A DNA stretch of 64,000 nt from Membranihabitans maritimus (GTDB lineage Bacteria > Bacteroidota > Bacteroidia > Chitinophagales > Saprospiraceae): NCBI RefSeq assembly GCF_021729145.1, contig NZ_JAJSLW010000015.1:64560-128559 (forward strand). The letters run 5' to 3'. Every line of letters starts with the position of its first letter. Position 1 is the stretch's first letter. Shown here in pieces: positions 18,671 through 28,545 of the stretch. The notes beneath the pieces were generated by a model, which was not told where the DNA came from, did no database searches, and was given only the letters and a program-made list of their open reading frames with translations. Made by a program: the position numbers and the translations under genes.

Positions 18671-19980
18671 TGAAAAGTAATCGGCAGAAGTGGTTGGCGA
18701 TTTTGATGACCATGCTTACCCTTGGAACAGCCTGGGCTATACGGGGAAGGTTTGGACATGAATGGGGAGCTGCCTGGGCGGGCTCTCTGGGAGTAGTGAG
18801 TATGGTCCTGGCATCAGGTAGAAAAGATTGGATAAAAAACTGGCCGTCCATAATGGCAATAGGTGCAATAGGTTGGGGAATGACGGGAATGATCAGCTAT
18901 GGAGTGGTTGTAGGATATGGAAAAGGCACAGAGTTCTTCAATGTATCCTATGGACTTTTGGGATTGTTTGTAATAGGTGGTTTGTTTGGATTTCTCGGAG
19001 GTGGATTGACGGGAATGTTATTGGAAACATCAGAAAAGAAAAAGCCGGACTGGGCAATGTTGGTTACTCAAATGGTAGCCGGGGGCTATCTGGTCTGGGG
19101 AGGTCTTATTTATCAATTCGAGTTGTTGATGACGCCACCCCGTTCGGAATTATGGGCGGGCTGCCTGGGAGCGGCAGCGGCTTTAGCCTGGTATATGAAG
19201 CGCAATGGATACAATCGTTCCTGGAATGTTGCATTTTATTCGATGGTAGGCGGGGGTTTTGGTTTTGCCTTTGGTAATTTCCTGCAAACCATGGGATTCG
19301 TGAGTGGTATTTCCTTTAATTGGTGGAATGTTATGGAGTACTCTATTGGTTTTTTTGGTGGACTTGGAATGGCTTATGGAATTTTTAATCAAACCTGGCC
19401 TGAAATGCCAAAATTGTCAAATTCTGCTAATTGGTGGTCAGGGGCATTGATATTTTTATTTGTTCCTGCTTTGGTTATTAGCTTTGCCTTTAATCACGAG
19501 AAGTTAGCTGAGATGGCAGAACGGTTATCCATGTCGAATGTCGAATCCTATATTGTCAGTCAATGGATACAGGTAGCTATTCTTAGTCTTTTAGCATTAT
19601 TCGTGATTGGAACCCAGTTTTATAAAATTATTAAGGGGAGTGCTAATTGGAAAAATGTATTTTATGTTTTAGTAGCTAGTTGGTTGTGGTATTTCTTGCT
19701 CCGAACCATATCATCAGGAACATTTTATGAATACCGTTTTACATCAGATGATTTGGGAATTCCCAATATTATTATTGTTCTTTTGGTATTATGGAAGACC
19801 CGTCCCTGGACGCCTTTTGTTAACCCGGTTTCAGATAGAAAACTTAAAACCCAATTAACAAAGGTCTGGGGCGGAGTTATAGCCGTTCTTCTTATTTTGG
19901 CTGCCATAGCAAGTTCAAGTCATGATGAAATGCATGGGGCCAATAAAAGATTCGGAGATCAAACAGAAAAAACAGAGTAA
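18670..19980 (+). CDS. Polytopic inner membrane protein of unknown function in the PUL
   Basis: This 436-residue protein has about ten to twelve hydrophobic segments and no recognisable transporter signature. It is rich in glycine and tryptophan (GTAWAIRGRFGHEWGAAWAG, GGLFGFLGGGLTGMLLE, SMVGGGFGFAFGNFLQ). The repeated Gly-rich motifs suggest an internal duplication. Its ATG shares one base with the stop of the sialidase-fold gene (TAATG), so translation is coupled. Being the only other integral membrane protein of the locus besides the HGSNAT-like enzyme, it is a candidate importer of the breakdown product. I do not recognise the family and this is a guess from context. Confidence 0.6.
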   Translation: MKSNRQKWLAILMTMLTLGTAWAIRGRFGHEWGAAWAGSLGVVSMVLASGRKDWIKNWPSIMAIGAIGWGMTGMISYGVVVGYGKGTEFFNVSYGLLGLFVIGGLFGFLGGGLTGMLLETSEKKKPDWAMLVTQMVAGGYLVWGGLIYQFELLMTPPRSELWAGCLGAAAALAWYMKRNGYNRSWNVAFYSMVGGGFGFAFGNFLQTMGFVSGISFNWWNVMEYSIGFFGGLGMAYGIFNQTWPEMPKLSNSANWWSGALIFLFVPALVISFAFNHEKLAEMAERLSMSNVESYIVSQWIQVAILSLLALFVIGTQFYKIIKGSANWKNVFYVLVASWLWYFLLRTISSGTFYEYRFTSDDLGIPNIIIVLLVLWKTRPWTPFVNPVSDRKLKTQLTKVWGGVIAVLLILAAIASSSHDEMHGANKRFGDQTEKTE

Positions 19981-19986
19981 ATTTAT

Positions 19987-21237
19987 ATGAAGTTATTATT
20001 CAAAGGGATTTGTTCAATTGCTTTTATATTATGTTTCTTGGAGCATTCGTATTGTCAAATGAATACCGAACCGACCCGGATAATGATCAATCCATTGGAA
20101 TCCGGTGCTGAAGGTGTGGCGGTAACATGGCGGGTCCCAATGCAGGTAGACGTAGGAAATATCCAATATGGAATTGCCACTCCCCATCCTGTTGAAGGTT
20201 TATCTGCATTTAATAAGGCAGAAGCCCAAGGCAGAATTGATACTGTTGATTACAATGGTGTGACGCTTGTATCCAAGAATTACCGGGTGAAAATCAACGA
20301 CCTTTTACCGGGGAATAAATATATGTACAGAGTAGGAAGTGATCAATATGGTTGGAGTGAGTGGATCCAATTTAATTTACCTTCAGAAAATTCAGATTCT
20401 ACTTTTACCTTTATTTATTTAGGGGATCCACAGAACGATTTGCATAGTCAATGGTCCAGGGTTATACGGCAAGCATATGCTACAGCCCCTGACGCTTACT
20501 TTATGCTATATGCAGGTGACCTGGTAAACAGGGGATACAATGATAAGGAATGGGGGGATTGGTATCGTGCAGGCAGTTTTATCCATCGAATGATCCCGTC
20601 GATTATGACTCCAGGGAATCACGAATATACCGATGTTATATTATCACCGTTGTGGAGAACCCATTTTACCCTTCCGGAAAATGGCCCAACAGGAGAGGAA
20701 GAATTGTACGGAGCTTGTTATTTTATCGATTATCCTTCTGTGAGAGTAATTTCACTGGATGGTGAACAAATTGATGAGGATCCTGAATTGCGTTTAAAAC
20801 AGTTAGAATGGTTGGAAAATGTGCTTGAAAACACTATTCAGCCCTGGACAATATTGACACTGCATTACCCTTTCTATAGTACTAAACCCAACCGTGACAA
20901 TCCCAAATTGCGAAAGGCTTTCAAACCTGTATTGGATAAGTACGGGGTGGATCTTGTATTGCAGGGACACGACCACGGATATGGAAGGGGGATGGTAAAT
21001 GAAACAGGTCCGGGAAATAAGGGTACGATGTATGTAGTGTCAGTTAGTGGACCAAAGATGTACGACGTAGGAAATGAAGACTGGATGCAGGCCCGGGGAG
21101 ATAATATTCAACTATTTCAGGTAATTAAGACCCAAAATGACCGCCTGATTTATAAAAGCTATTCAGCTACTGGTAAGTTATTCGATTCATTTATTTTGGA
21201 GAAGTCAACCGATGGCAACAAATTAATAGAGAATTAA
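19987..21237 (+). CDS. Purple-acid-phosphatase-like metallophosphoesterase, exported
   Basis: The 416-residue protein has a signal peptide (cleavage near SYCQ), an N-terminal fibronectin-like domain of purple acid phosphatases (residues about 30-125, EGVAVTWRVP) and a calcineurin-like catalytic domain. Metal-binding motifs occur in order: LGDPQND, YAGDLVNRG, PGNHEY, LHYPFYS and GHDHGYGRG. Members hydrolyse phosphomonoesters or diesters with a dinuclear metal centre. It follows the membrane gene by 6 bases. It is one of two related enzymes side by side in the locus, probably with different preferences. Confidence 0.85.
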   Translation: MKLLFKGICSIAFILCFLEHSYCQMNTEPTRIMINPLESGAEGVAVTWRVPMQVDVGNIQYGIATPHPVEGLSAFNKAEAQGRIDTVDYNGVTLVSKNYRVKINDLLPGNKYMYRVGSDQYGWSEWIQFNLPSENSDSTFTFIYLGDPQNDLHSQWSRVIRQAYATAPDAYFMLYAGDLVNRGYNDKEWGDWYRAGSFIHRMIPSIMTPGNHEYTDVILSPLWRTHFTLPENGPTGEEELYGACYFIDYPSVRVISLDGEQIDEDPELRLKQLEWLENVLENTIQPWTILTLHYPFYSTKPNRDNPKLRKAFKPVLDKYGVDLVLQGHDHGYGRGMVNETGPGNKGTMYVVSVSGPKMYDVGNEDWMQARGDNIQLFQVIKTQNDRLIYKSYSATGKLFDSFILEKSTDGNKLIEN

Positions 21238-21283
21238 TTAAAAGAATATTTTATTTAACTACCATAGATTTTATATCTACCAT

Positions 21284-23191
21284 ATGAAGCCTCAAAAACC
21301 GATTTTATTATTTCTTTTGCTAATCCCTATTATATGTTTTGGACAATGGAAAGAGGACAGGCAGCCCGGATTTATGATTAAGCCCTATTTGCAGTTTTCG
21401 ACACAGAACCAAATGAGTATCCTTTGGGAAACATCACATCCATCTACCTCCATAGTAGAATATGGGGCTGGCCGATTCAATGTTGAAAAGGCAATACTCG
21501 ACCAACACGTTTCGAGTGATGAGTTCAATACTATGCATGAAGTTACCTTGGATGGATTAAAGGTTGAAACGAATTATTTTTACAAGGTTACTTCAGTGAC
21601 TGCTGCTGGAGATACACTACAGTCAGAAGTTTTGCCCTTCAAAACTGCTGTTAAAGCCAATACACCCTTTGCCTTTACGGTTTTCAGCGATTCACAAAGT
21701 AATCCTGAAATATGGGGGAAAATCACCAATCAGGCATTGAGGGATCGACCGGATTTTGGTCTTCACGCCGGGGATCTCGTAGGGTTGGGCTATCGAAAAC
21801 ACGAGTGGGTTAATCACTTTTTCGCCCCGTCTAATCCCTATATGAAGCAAATTCCCCTGTTTACGATATTGGGTAACCACGAGCATGATGCTGCTTTTTA
21901 CTATCAATACTTAAAAAATCCCGAGCCGGAACATTTTTACCAATTTACCTATGGGAATTCGGAGTTTTTTCTGATTGATACCGACCAATACCAGGAACCC
22001 GGTACTGAAATGTACCATTGGCTGGAGCATGCGTTGGCCTCCTCTGATGCTACCTGGAAATTCGTAATACAACATCATCCGCCCTATACTACGGAAGAAA
22101 ATGACTTTGGGGATACAAATTACGAACTTTCGCTAAGAGGAGATGAAGAAGCACAGATGTTGATACCCTTGTATGAAAAATATGGCGTGGACATTGTTTT
22201 TTACGGTCACATACACATGTATGAAAGAACATGGCCGCTGTTGAATAATAAACCTGTTGAAAAAGGGGGTGTTTTATATCTGAATGTTGGAGGTGCAGGA
22301 GGAAAACTGGAACAAGCTTCTCCTACGAGAGCCTGGTTTACCAATAAAACCCGTACTACCCATCATTATGCCTATGTTGCCATTAATGGGCAGACACTAC
22401 AATATCAGGCCATTGATGAAAAGGGGGATTTATTCGACTATTTTGAATTAAAAGAAAGCCGTAAAAAGATTTCTTCAAAAGAATTGCCCCCTGTTACGCC
22501 TTTTCCTGAAAGATCACGAAGGATTTTCAGGGATACGATGCATGTACATTTGAGAACGGTGAATGATGGAGATGTGATTTATTATACTACTGACGGCTCA
22601 GCTCCTTCAGAATCGAACGGAGATGCAATGAAAGACTTTATCCTTCTGGAGGATTCACGGACAATACGAGCAATGGCTAAGAATGATCATGGGCAAAGTG
22701 ATGAAGTCAAGATAAGTTATACGAAAAGTCCTTTGATAACTGGTGAAAAATTAACTAATAATTTTGAACTGGGTTTGAACTTTGAATACTTTACGGGGGA
22801 AATGAGGGACGAGAAACAACATATTTCTCATCAGTTGACATTGGAAAATTCCGGGAAAGTAGAAGATTTTGATTTTGATAAAATACCACATAGAGGCAGA
22901 CATTGGGGCGTGTCTTACAAAGGTTTTATTGAGGTTCCTGAATCGGGATATTACAAGTTTAATGGTCATGGGTATCACATTTTTCGTTTTTATCTTCATG
23001 ATGAATTAAAAATAGAAGAGTATAAACGAGAAATTGACGGCACTACGGAAGTTTATCTGGAAAAGGGATTACATCCTTTTGAACTTGAGTACCAGACCCA
23101 TCGATACTACAATTATATGCGATTTGAATATACAGGCCCCTATGGTATTCATCAACCTATTTCGAATTTGAATTTTTATCGTAAAAAATAG
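21284..23191 (+). CDS. Multidomain purple-acid-phosphatase-like enzyme with carbohydrate-associated C-terminal domains
   Basis: The 635-residue exported protein has a signal peptide (cleavage near CFGQ), a PAP N-terminal domain (SILWETSHPSTSIVEYG), and a metallophosphoesterase domain with FSDSQSNPE, HAGDLVGLG, LGNHEHD, QHHPPYT and GHIHMYERTWPL. After residue about 400 it gains a chitobiase/hexosaminidase-type C-terminal domain (VIYYTTDGSAPSE) and a PA14-like region (GFIEVPESGYYKFNGHG). These extra domains are typical of glycan-degrading enzymes and unusual in simple phosphatases, so the substrate is probably a glycan-linked phosphate. It lies 46 bases after the first phosphatase. Confidence 0.85.
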   Translation: MKPQKPILLFLLLIPIICFGQWKEDRQPGFMIKPYLQFSTQNQMSILWETSHPSTSIVEYGAGRFNVEKAILDQHVSSDEFNTMHEVTLDGLKVETNYFYKVTSVTAAGDTLQSEVLPFKTAVKANTPFAFTVFSDSQSNPEIWGKITNQALRDRPDFGLHAGDLVGLGYRKHEWVNHFFAPSNPYMKQIPLFTILGNHEHDAAFYYQYLKNPEPEHFYQFTYGNSEFFLIDTDQYQEPGTEMYHWLEHALASSDATWKFVIQHHPPYTTEENDFGDTNYELSLRGDEEAQMLIPLYEKYGVDIVFYGHIHMYERTWPLLNNKPVEKGGVLYLNVGGAGGKLEQASPTRAWFTNKTRTTHHYAYVAINGQTLQYQAIDEKGDLFDYFELKESRKKISSKELPPVTPFPERSRRIFRDTMHVHLRTVNDGDVIYYTTDGSAPSESNGDAMKDFILLEDSRTIRAMAKNDHGQSDEVKISYTKSPLITGEKLTNNFELGLNFEYFTGEMRDEKQHISHQLTLENSGKVEDFDFDKIPHRGRHWGVSYKGFIEVPESGYYKFNGHGYHIFRFYLHDELKIEEYKREIDGTTEVYLEKGLHPFELEYQTHRYYNYMRFEYTGPYGIHQPISNLNFYRKK

Positions 23192-23196
23192 TCCTT

Positions 23197-24042
23197 GTGA
23201 GATCTCAACAGTTTATACTATTTTCGATTATATGTATTTTATTGTTTTTATCAGGATGTGTCTTGAAAAATAAGGTTAGTAATCCCGAAAAACAATGGGA
23301 AATACTAGTCACAGCTCATCGTGGTCTGCATGTAGACGTTCCTGAAAATTCTATTGCCTCGATTCAGCAGACTATTGAAAATAATATTGATATTATAGAG
23401 GTTGATGTAAGGATCAGTAAGGATGGAATACCTGTTTTGATGCACGACGAAACGGTAGATCGGACGACGAATAGGACTGGACCGGTTGCTTCTTTTACGA
23501 AAGATGAGTTAAAGAAGATGCGCTTATTATATAAGGGGAAGGAAACGGAATACCAGATTTTGACTTTTGAAGAAGCATTAAATTATGGCAAAGGCAAGAT
23601 CTTGTTTGATATAGATATTAAGACAGAGCAAATTGGGAAAATCATTCAAGTTGTTGAGAAAACAAATGCCTCAGCAAGTGTTTTTTTCTTTGATAGCGAT
23701 TGGGATGTATTGGAGAAAGTCTATGCAGCCCACTCGGATTGGAAAATTATGCCGCGTTCGTATAATAAAAAGGAAGCATTGGAAGCATATGAAAAATTTA
23801 ATCCCTGGGCTATTCACGTTGACCCTTCTTTTGCGACTCCCGAATTGTCGGATCTTTTACATAGTAAAGGTGTCCGGGTATGGATCAACTCACTGGGAGA
23901 GGTAGATGATGATTTGAGATTGGGGAAAGAAGACAGTTTTTATGAATTATTAAAGACCAGGGCGGATATTATTCAAACAGATTTGCCAGTGGAGGTTAAA
24001 AAGTTAACTGCGAGTAAAGTTATTGAAATTCCACGGAACTAA
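23197..24042 (+). CDS. Glycerophosphodiester phosphodiesterase, lipoprotein
   Basis: This protein belongs to the GDPD family and hydrolyses glycerophosphodiesters to sn-glycerol 3-phosphate and an alcohol. It starts with GTG, five bases after the preceding stop, and has a lipobox (FLSGC). Catalytic motifs are clear: TAHRGLHVDVPENS with the HR pair, IDIIEVDVRISKDGIPVLMHDETVDRTT with Glu-x-Asp and the catalytic His, and the late WINSLGE. The length of 281 residues is normal. As the last gene of the operon it adds a phosphodiesterase to three other phosphoester hydrolases. Its end overlaps the convergent lipoprotein gene by 23 bases. Confidence 0.9.
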   Translation: MRSQQFILFSIICILLFLSGCVLKNKVSNPEKQWEILVTAHRGLHVDVPENSIASIQQTIENNIDIIEVDVRISKDGIPVLMHDETVDRTTNRTGPVASFTKDELKKMRLLYKGKETEYQILTFEEALNYGKGKILFDIDIKTEQIGKIIQVVEKTNASASVFFFDSDWDVLEKVYAAHSDWKIMPRSYNKKEALEAYEKFNPWAIHVDPSFATPELSDLLHSKGVRVWINSLGEVDDDLRLGKEDSFYELLKTRADIIQTDLPVEVKKLTASKVIEIPRN

Positions 24043-24445
24043 ATATTTTCATAGCGGTAGCTTCGTTACGGCACATCCCGTATAGATTGAATCGGTTCAT
24101 AGAATCCAATTCTATATACATACCAGTGATTTCCTGTCTTGGTTGATAAGGGATTACTATCAAGGCATCGTACCCGTCAATGGTTGTTTTTACGCGACTG
24201 TGGGTTTCTTCGGTTTCATTACTGAGTCCATAAGAATACCAACCATAATCAAATGTAAGGGTGTCCCGGCCGTTCGTAATCCCTCCGACGTACGAATCAA
24301 TTCCCTGAACCTGGAACGGGTCCCAGTTGTTGGGTACTGTGAGTGAAAATTTTTCAAAATCTATTTCTTTGGGGATTAAAAGTACCTTCTCGCAGCTTAA
24401 TGTAGAGACTAAAAGTAAAATTATTGAGTACTTGACGATTCGCAT
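24020..24445 (-). CDS. Small lipoprotein of unknown function
   Basis: I chose the ATG at 24445 because it gives a lipoprotein signal peptide at once (MRIVKYSIILLLVSTLSC, lipobox TLSC). Upstream in-frame codons would add about 40 unlikely residues. The mature part of about 120 residues has a beta-rich pattern (FSLTVPNNWDPFQVQGIDSYVGG, TIDGYDALIVIPYQ) similar to small PsbP/DUF-like domains that measure protein surface patches. I do not recognise the family firmly. It is transcribed against the phosphatase operon and overlaps its last 23 bases. Confidence 0.65.
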   Translation of the reverse strand: MRIVKYSIILLLVSTLSCEKVLLIPKEIDFEKFSLTVPNNWDPFQVQGIDSYVGGITNGRDTLTFDYGWYSYGLSNETEETHSRVKTTIDGYDALIVIPYQPRQEITGMYIELDSMNRFNLYGMCRNEATAMKIFSSVEFQ

Positions 24446-24989
24446 ACTGTATATTTTATGGTAATAAGACGTAAAAAGACTGTGAAAGGTTGGCAAGAAG
24501 AGGGTACGTTTTACTGTTTTAGATTCAATTTTTTCCCAAAACCTGTTCTTGTCCACTATTGTCATTTAATTGATCAAGAGCTCAAGGAGAAGGTATAGGC
24601 TGAGGGAGTGTAAGGGGAATATACAAGGCTTCTTCCTGGAGCTTTATCGGGATAAAGCAAAGGGAGGGAACGCCGTTGATTGCTCTTGTCTATCCACGCT
24701 TGAGAATAGGTATTATGTAGTTCTCAGTTGAAAACAGCGATCCTTTTCCTAAAAGGAGCTCTAAATAGTCCTTTATGTATTTGCCACTTTTAGTAGAATC
24801 TTACTATTCTCATGTGATCTGAATCATAAAAATTCTTCAAATGAAGAATAATTTACCATCAATTATTACCGTAAACTTTGATACTAGAGAGGGCTTTATT
24901 AATTTGCCGCCATAATTAATGGTTTTGAAAGAAGTATGGCTATGGAAAGTCATTCACCAAAAACCTGTACGGACAAATAATTAGGGATT
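24446..24989. other. 544-bp intergenic region between divergent genes
   Basis: No gene is convincing here. The region must carry the promoters of the lipoprotein (leftwards) and gpmI (rightwards), but I could not pick a clear TAnnTTTG element. The only marked structure is a perfect inverted repeat at 24641-24658 (GCTTTATC, GG, GATAAAGC, 8-bp arms). It could be an operator or a chance palindrome. Confidence 0.5.
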
Positions 24990-26513
24990 ATGAAGAAATG
25001 TTTTTTAATGATTTTGGACGGTTGGGGAATAGGTCCTGAACCCAAAGTAAGTGCAATTGCCCAGGCGAATACCCCATATACGGATTCATTATATGAAAAA
25101 TACCCCCATGCAGAATTAGTAACGTATGGCATGGACGTAGGATTACCTGAAGGACAAATGGGCAATTCAGAAGTTGGCCACCTTAATATAGGGGCAGGAA
25201 GGATAGTGTATCAGGAACTGGCTCGAATCAACAAAGCGATTCAGGAGAATACACTTAAGTCGGAAAAAGAAATAGGAGCCCTTATTGATTATTGTTTGAA
25301 GAATAATAAACCTGCCCATATACTTGGTTTATTATCTGATGGCGGTGTTCATTCACATATCGATCACGTGAAAGCTGTAGTTGATATATTGGTCGCGGAA
25401 GGTATTGAGGTGTTTTTACATTGTTTCCTGGATGGCAGGGATACTGATCCGGAAGGAGGAAAAGGATATTTAGCAGATTTGATTGGTCACATTGAAAATA
25501 CCAGTGCTAAAATAGCATCCATTACCGGAAGGTATTATGCGATGGACCGGGACAACAGATGGGAGCGGACAGCTTTGGCGTATAATGCCATGGTGAAGGG
25601 GGAAGGTAAATTGACACATGACCCGTTGACTGAGGTACAGGCCAGTTATGATGAGGGGGTGACAGATGAATTTATAAAACCCTTGATATGTGCGGATGAT
25701 CAGGATAATCCAATAGGATTGATCAGGGAGGAAGATGCCGTATTTTTTGTGAATTTCCGTACAGATCGCCCCAGACAGATTACGAAAGTACTTACCCAGG
25801 AATCATTTCCCGACTACAAAATGAAAGCCTTGGATTTGTACTTTGTAACGATGACGAATTACGACCAGACCTTTGAGAATTTACATGTGGTTTATAGCAA
25901 AGAAGATATTAAGAACACTCTGGGTGAATTTTTGTCTGCATCTGGGAAAACCCAGGTGAGAATTGCGGAAACGGAAAAATATCCTCATGTAACTTTTTTC
26001 TTTTCAGGGGGAAGAGAAAAACCTTTTGAGGGTGAGTCCAGAATCCTAATTAATTCTCCAAAGGTGGCTACCTATGACCTGAAACCGGAAATGAGCGCTT
26101 TTGAAATTACAGAAGCCATCGAAAATGAAATAGAAAACAATACGCCTGATTTTATTTGCCTGAATTATGCCAATGCAGATATGGTAGGACATACCGGGGA
26201 TTTTGATGCTGCTGTGAAAGCTGCGGAGACGGTGGACGAATGCGTGAAAAGGGCTGTTGGAAAAGCATTGGAAAAGGAATATACCATAATTGTTATTGCA
26301 GATCATGGAAATTCGGATTATATGATCAATGAAGACGGTTCTCCGAACACAGCCCATACCAAAAACCCGGTACCTGTAATTTATATCGATGACCAAAAAA
26401 TCTTTTCCAGGATAAAAGATGGAAAGTTAGGTGATTTGGCCCCAACTATTTTGACGATTATGGGTTTAGATATACCTGACGAAATGACTGGAAATGTATT
26501 GGTTGAAAATTAA
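24990..26513 (+). CDS. gpmI: 2,3-bisphosphoglycerate-independent phosphoglycerate mutase
   Basis: This enzyme interconverts 3- and 2-phosphoglycerate in glycolysis and gluconeogenesis, in the cytoplasm. The 507 residues fit the family. Visible features are ILDGWGIGP at the N-terminus with metal ligand Asp10, the catalytic serine Ser60 in GQMGNSEVGHLNIGAGR, SDGGVHSHIDHV, LDGRDTDPEGG, FVNFRTDRPRQ, YANADMVGHTGD and VIADHGNSD near the end. The start at 24990 leaves only two residues before the first strand, as usual. Its end overlaps the downstream lipoprotein start by 20 bases. Confidence 0.96.
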   Translation: MKKCFLMILDGWGIGPEPKVSAIAQANTPYTDSLYEKYPHAELVTYGMDVGLPEGQMGNSEVGHLNIGAGRIVYQELARINKAIQENTLKSEKEIGALIDYCLKNNKPAHILGLLSDGGVHSHIDHVKAVVDILVAEGIEVFLHCFLDGRDTDPEGGKGYLADLIGHIENTSAKIASITGRYYAMDRDNRWERTALAYNAMVKGEGKLTHDPLTEVQASYDEGVTDEFIKPLICADDQDNPIGLIREEDAVFFVNFRTDRPRQITKVLTQESFPDYKMKALDLYFVTMTNYDQTFENLHVVYSKEDIKNTLGEFLSASGKTQVRIAETEKYPHVTFFFSGGREKPFEGESRILINSPKVATYDLKPEMSAFEITEAIENEIENNTPDFICLNYANADMVGHTGDFDAAVKAAETVDECVKRAVGKALEKEYTIIVIADHGNSDYMINEDGSPNTAHTKNPVPVIYIDDQKIFSRIKDGKLGDLAPTILTIMGLDIPDEMTGNVLVEN

Positions 26514-27060
26514 TTTGTTTATATTTTTTATTGGCTTTATCCTTTCACAGGGGTGTAACCCGGGCACAGAATCAATTATAACTGTAAAACCTGAAGAGAC
26601 GTTCAGCCTTTCAAAAGCTGTAGTCGATATATTTGAAGCTGGTATAGAGGATAGTATTCAATCCTCTGTGACAAAAACGATAATGGTCAATGAGACAAAT
26701 CCTGAGAAAAAGCAATTATCGGATTATAACATAAAAAGTGACCTGGCAGATATTAACGACTTTGATTTTTCATCACTTCGATGGTTTGAGGGATATGATT
26801 TGGTAACTACAGATAGCTCGGGATTTGAGATTCATACATATTCGACTGAAAATACAAAAGCACCGGCCGATAAGGTCAAGATTATTTATGGTGCTGATGG
26901 AGAAGTCGTTGAAATCAATATTCAGGAAGAGAAAAAGAGCCTGGTGTCAAGGCAAAATTTTGCCATAAATTGGAAAGTCGAGTCAGGGTATTCAATTTAT
27001 AAGAAGTCATATTTGTTATTTAAGGATCCAGCTACCTTTGAAATGAAATTGGATTATTGA
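26494..27060 (+). CDS. Hypothetical lipoprotein overlapping gpmI
   Basis: This lipoprotein of 188 residues (lipobox LSQGC) begins inside the last 20 bases of gpmI, which suggests translational coupling. The mature part is acidic and contains no motif I recognise. A segment with HTYSTENTKAPADKVKIIYGADGEVVEI resembles a small beta-sheet domain. Its pairing with gpmI may be only an operon effect. Function unknown. Confidence 0.65.
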   Translation: MYWLKINLFIFFIGFILSQGCNPGTESIITVKPEETFSLSKAVVDIFEAGIEDSIQSSVTKTIMVNETNPEKKQLSDYNIKSDLADINDFDFSSLRWFEGYDLVTTDSSGFEIHTYSTENTKAPADKVKIIYGADGEVVEINIQEEKKSLVSRQNFAINWKVESGYSIYKKSYLLFKDPATFEMKLDY

Positions 27061-27191
27061 GATGATATTGAGGTATCTTCTTATGAGGTGTTAATATTTT
27101 ATCTTGATTTTAAATAGTCAAAGTACAATCAATGGAGTTTTGTGTTAATTTTGCATATTTGTGAAACATCAACGTACAATAAATCTTAGTT

Positions 27192-28445
27192 ATGAGCATC
27201 GTAGAAATGAAAGTGCCTGTCATAGGAGAATCGATATCTGAAGTTACTTTGTCGGAATGGTTGAAGGAAGACGGAGAATACGTATCAATGGATGAGCCAA
27301 TTTGTGAATTTGAATCGGACAAAGCTACCCTTGAATTTCCGGCCGAAGCATCTGGGAAACTGATATATGTTGCCGGTGAAGGAGATGATTTGGAGATTGG
27401 AGCGCTGGTTGCCAAGATTGATACTTCTGTATCTTCTCCGGAAAATGGAGGTGCAGATTCTGTTAGTGATGAGACACAGGAAGAACCTGCTGCGGAGGAA
27501 AAGAAAGAAGAAACTAGTGAGGAAAAGCAAAAAGGATCTGACAGTTATGCCATGGGGCATCCTTCACCTGCTGCTGCTAAAATTTTATCCGAAAAAGGGA
27601 TTGACCCAGCAGCTGTGAAAGGGACTGGGAAAGATGGAAGAATTACGAAGGAAGATGCTGAAAAGGCTAAGAAATCTGAAAAATCCCAACCGCAGGAAAA
27701 GAAAGAAGAATCCTATCCTGATTTTACACCTAAGGAAGCGTTTTCCCGAGAGGAACGTAAGGAGAAAATGTCTCGTATGCGACGCACAATAGCGAAGCGT
27801 TTGGTATCTGCCAAGAATGGAACGGCTATGCTTACTACATTTAACGAAGCAGATATGACGGAGATTATGAAATTGCGTAAAACTTACCAGGAAAAATTCG
27901 TTGACAAATACGGCATCAAATTGGGTTTTATGTCCATTTTTGCGAAGGCTTGTGCACAGGCATTAATGGAAATGCCGGATGTAAATGCCCGAATCGATGA
28001 GGATCATTTGGTATATCACGAATATGTAGATATCTCTGTAGCTGTTTCGACTCCCAACGGGTTGGTTGTCCCGCCTGTTCATAACGTTGAGTCGCTTCAA
28101 TTTCATGAAATAGAATTCAAAATTAAAGAATTGGCAGAAAAGGCACGAGAAGGAAAACTCTCGTTGGATGAAATGACTGGTGGTACTTTTACCATTACGA
28201 ATGGAGGAATTTTTGGTTCCATGATGAGTACGCCCATTCTCAACGAGCCACAATCTGCTATCCTTGGAATGCACAATATTGTCCAAAGACCTATTGCTGT
28301 GAACGGTGAGGTGCAAATTCGGCCAATGATGTATTTGGCCTTGTCGTATGACCATCGTGTTATTGATGGAAGTACTTCTGTTACATTTTTGGTAAGAGTT
28401 AAGGAATTACTTGAAAATCCAGTCCAATTGCTTATGGGATTGTAA
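27192..28445 (+). CDS. sucB: Dihydrolipoyllysine succinyltransferase, E2 of 2-oxoglutarate dehydrogenase
   Basis: This subunit transfers the succinyl group from lipoyl-lysine to CoA in the TCA cycle. The domains in order are a lipoyl domain (residues about 1-80, lipoylated Lys44 in [11 protein letters not shown]), an acidic and charged linker (80-115), a peripheral E1/E3-binding domain ([21 protein letters not shown]) and the catalytic domain with His388 and Asp392 in SYDHRVIDG. The length of 417 residues is usual. The E1 gene is not next to it, which is common in this phylum. The start codon ATG 27192 gives the canonical [15 protein letters not shown]. Confidence 0.94.
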   Translation: MSIVEMKVPVIGESISEVTLSEWLKEDGEYVSMDEPICEFESDKATLEFPAEASGKLIYVAGEGDDLEIGALVAKIDTSVSSPENGGADSVSDETQEEPAAEEKKEETSEEKQKGSDSYAMGHPSPAAAKILSEKGIDPAAVKGTGKDGRITKEDAEKAKKSEKSQPQEKKEESYPDFTPKEAFSREERKEKMSRMRRTIAKRLVSAKNGTAMLTTFNEADMTEIMKLRKTYQEKFVDKYGIKLGFMSIFAKACAQALMEMPDVNARIDEDHLVYHEYVDISVAVSTPNGLVVPPVHNVESLQFHEIEFKIKELAEKAREGKLSLDEMTGGTFTITNGGIFGSMMSTPILNEPQSAILGMHNIVQRPIAVNGEVQIRPMMYLALSYDHRVIDGSTSVTFLVRVKELLENPVQLLMGL

Positions 28446-28545
28446 TTTTTCATTGAGCATATGGACATTGTGCCTTTTATGTAGGGATAGTAAAATTTAC
28501 TATAATTTTTATACTTTTGGTCGCTTTATGGATTAAATTCATTCC

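Noticed and set aside
27146..27153. TAATTTTG as promoter of the sucB gene
   Set aside because: It fits TAnnTTTG, but there is no TTG element at the required distance upstream.
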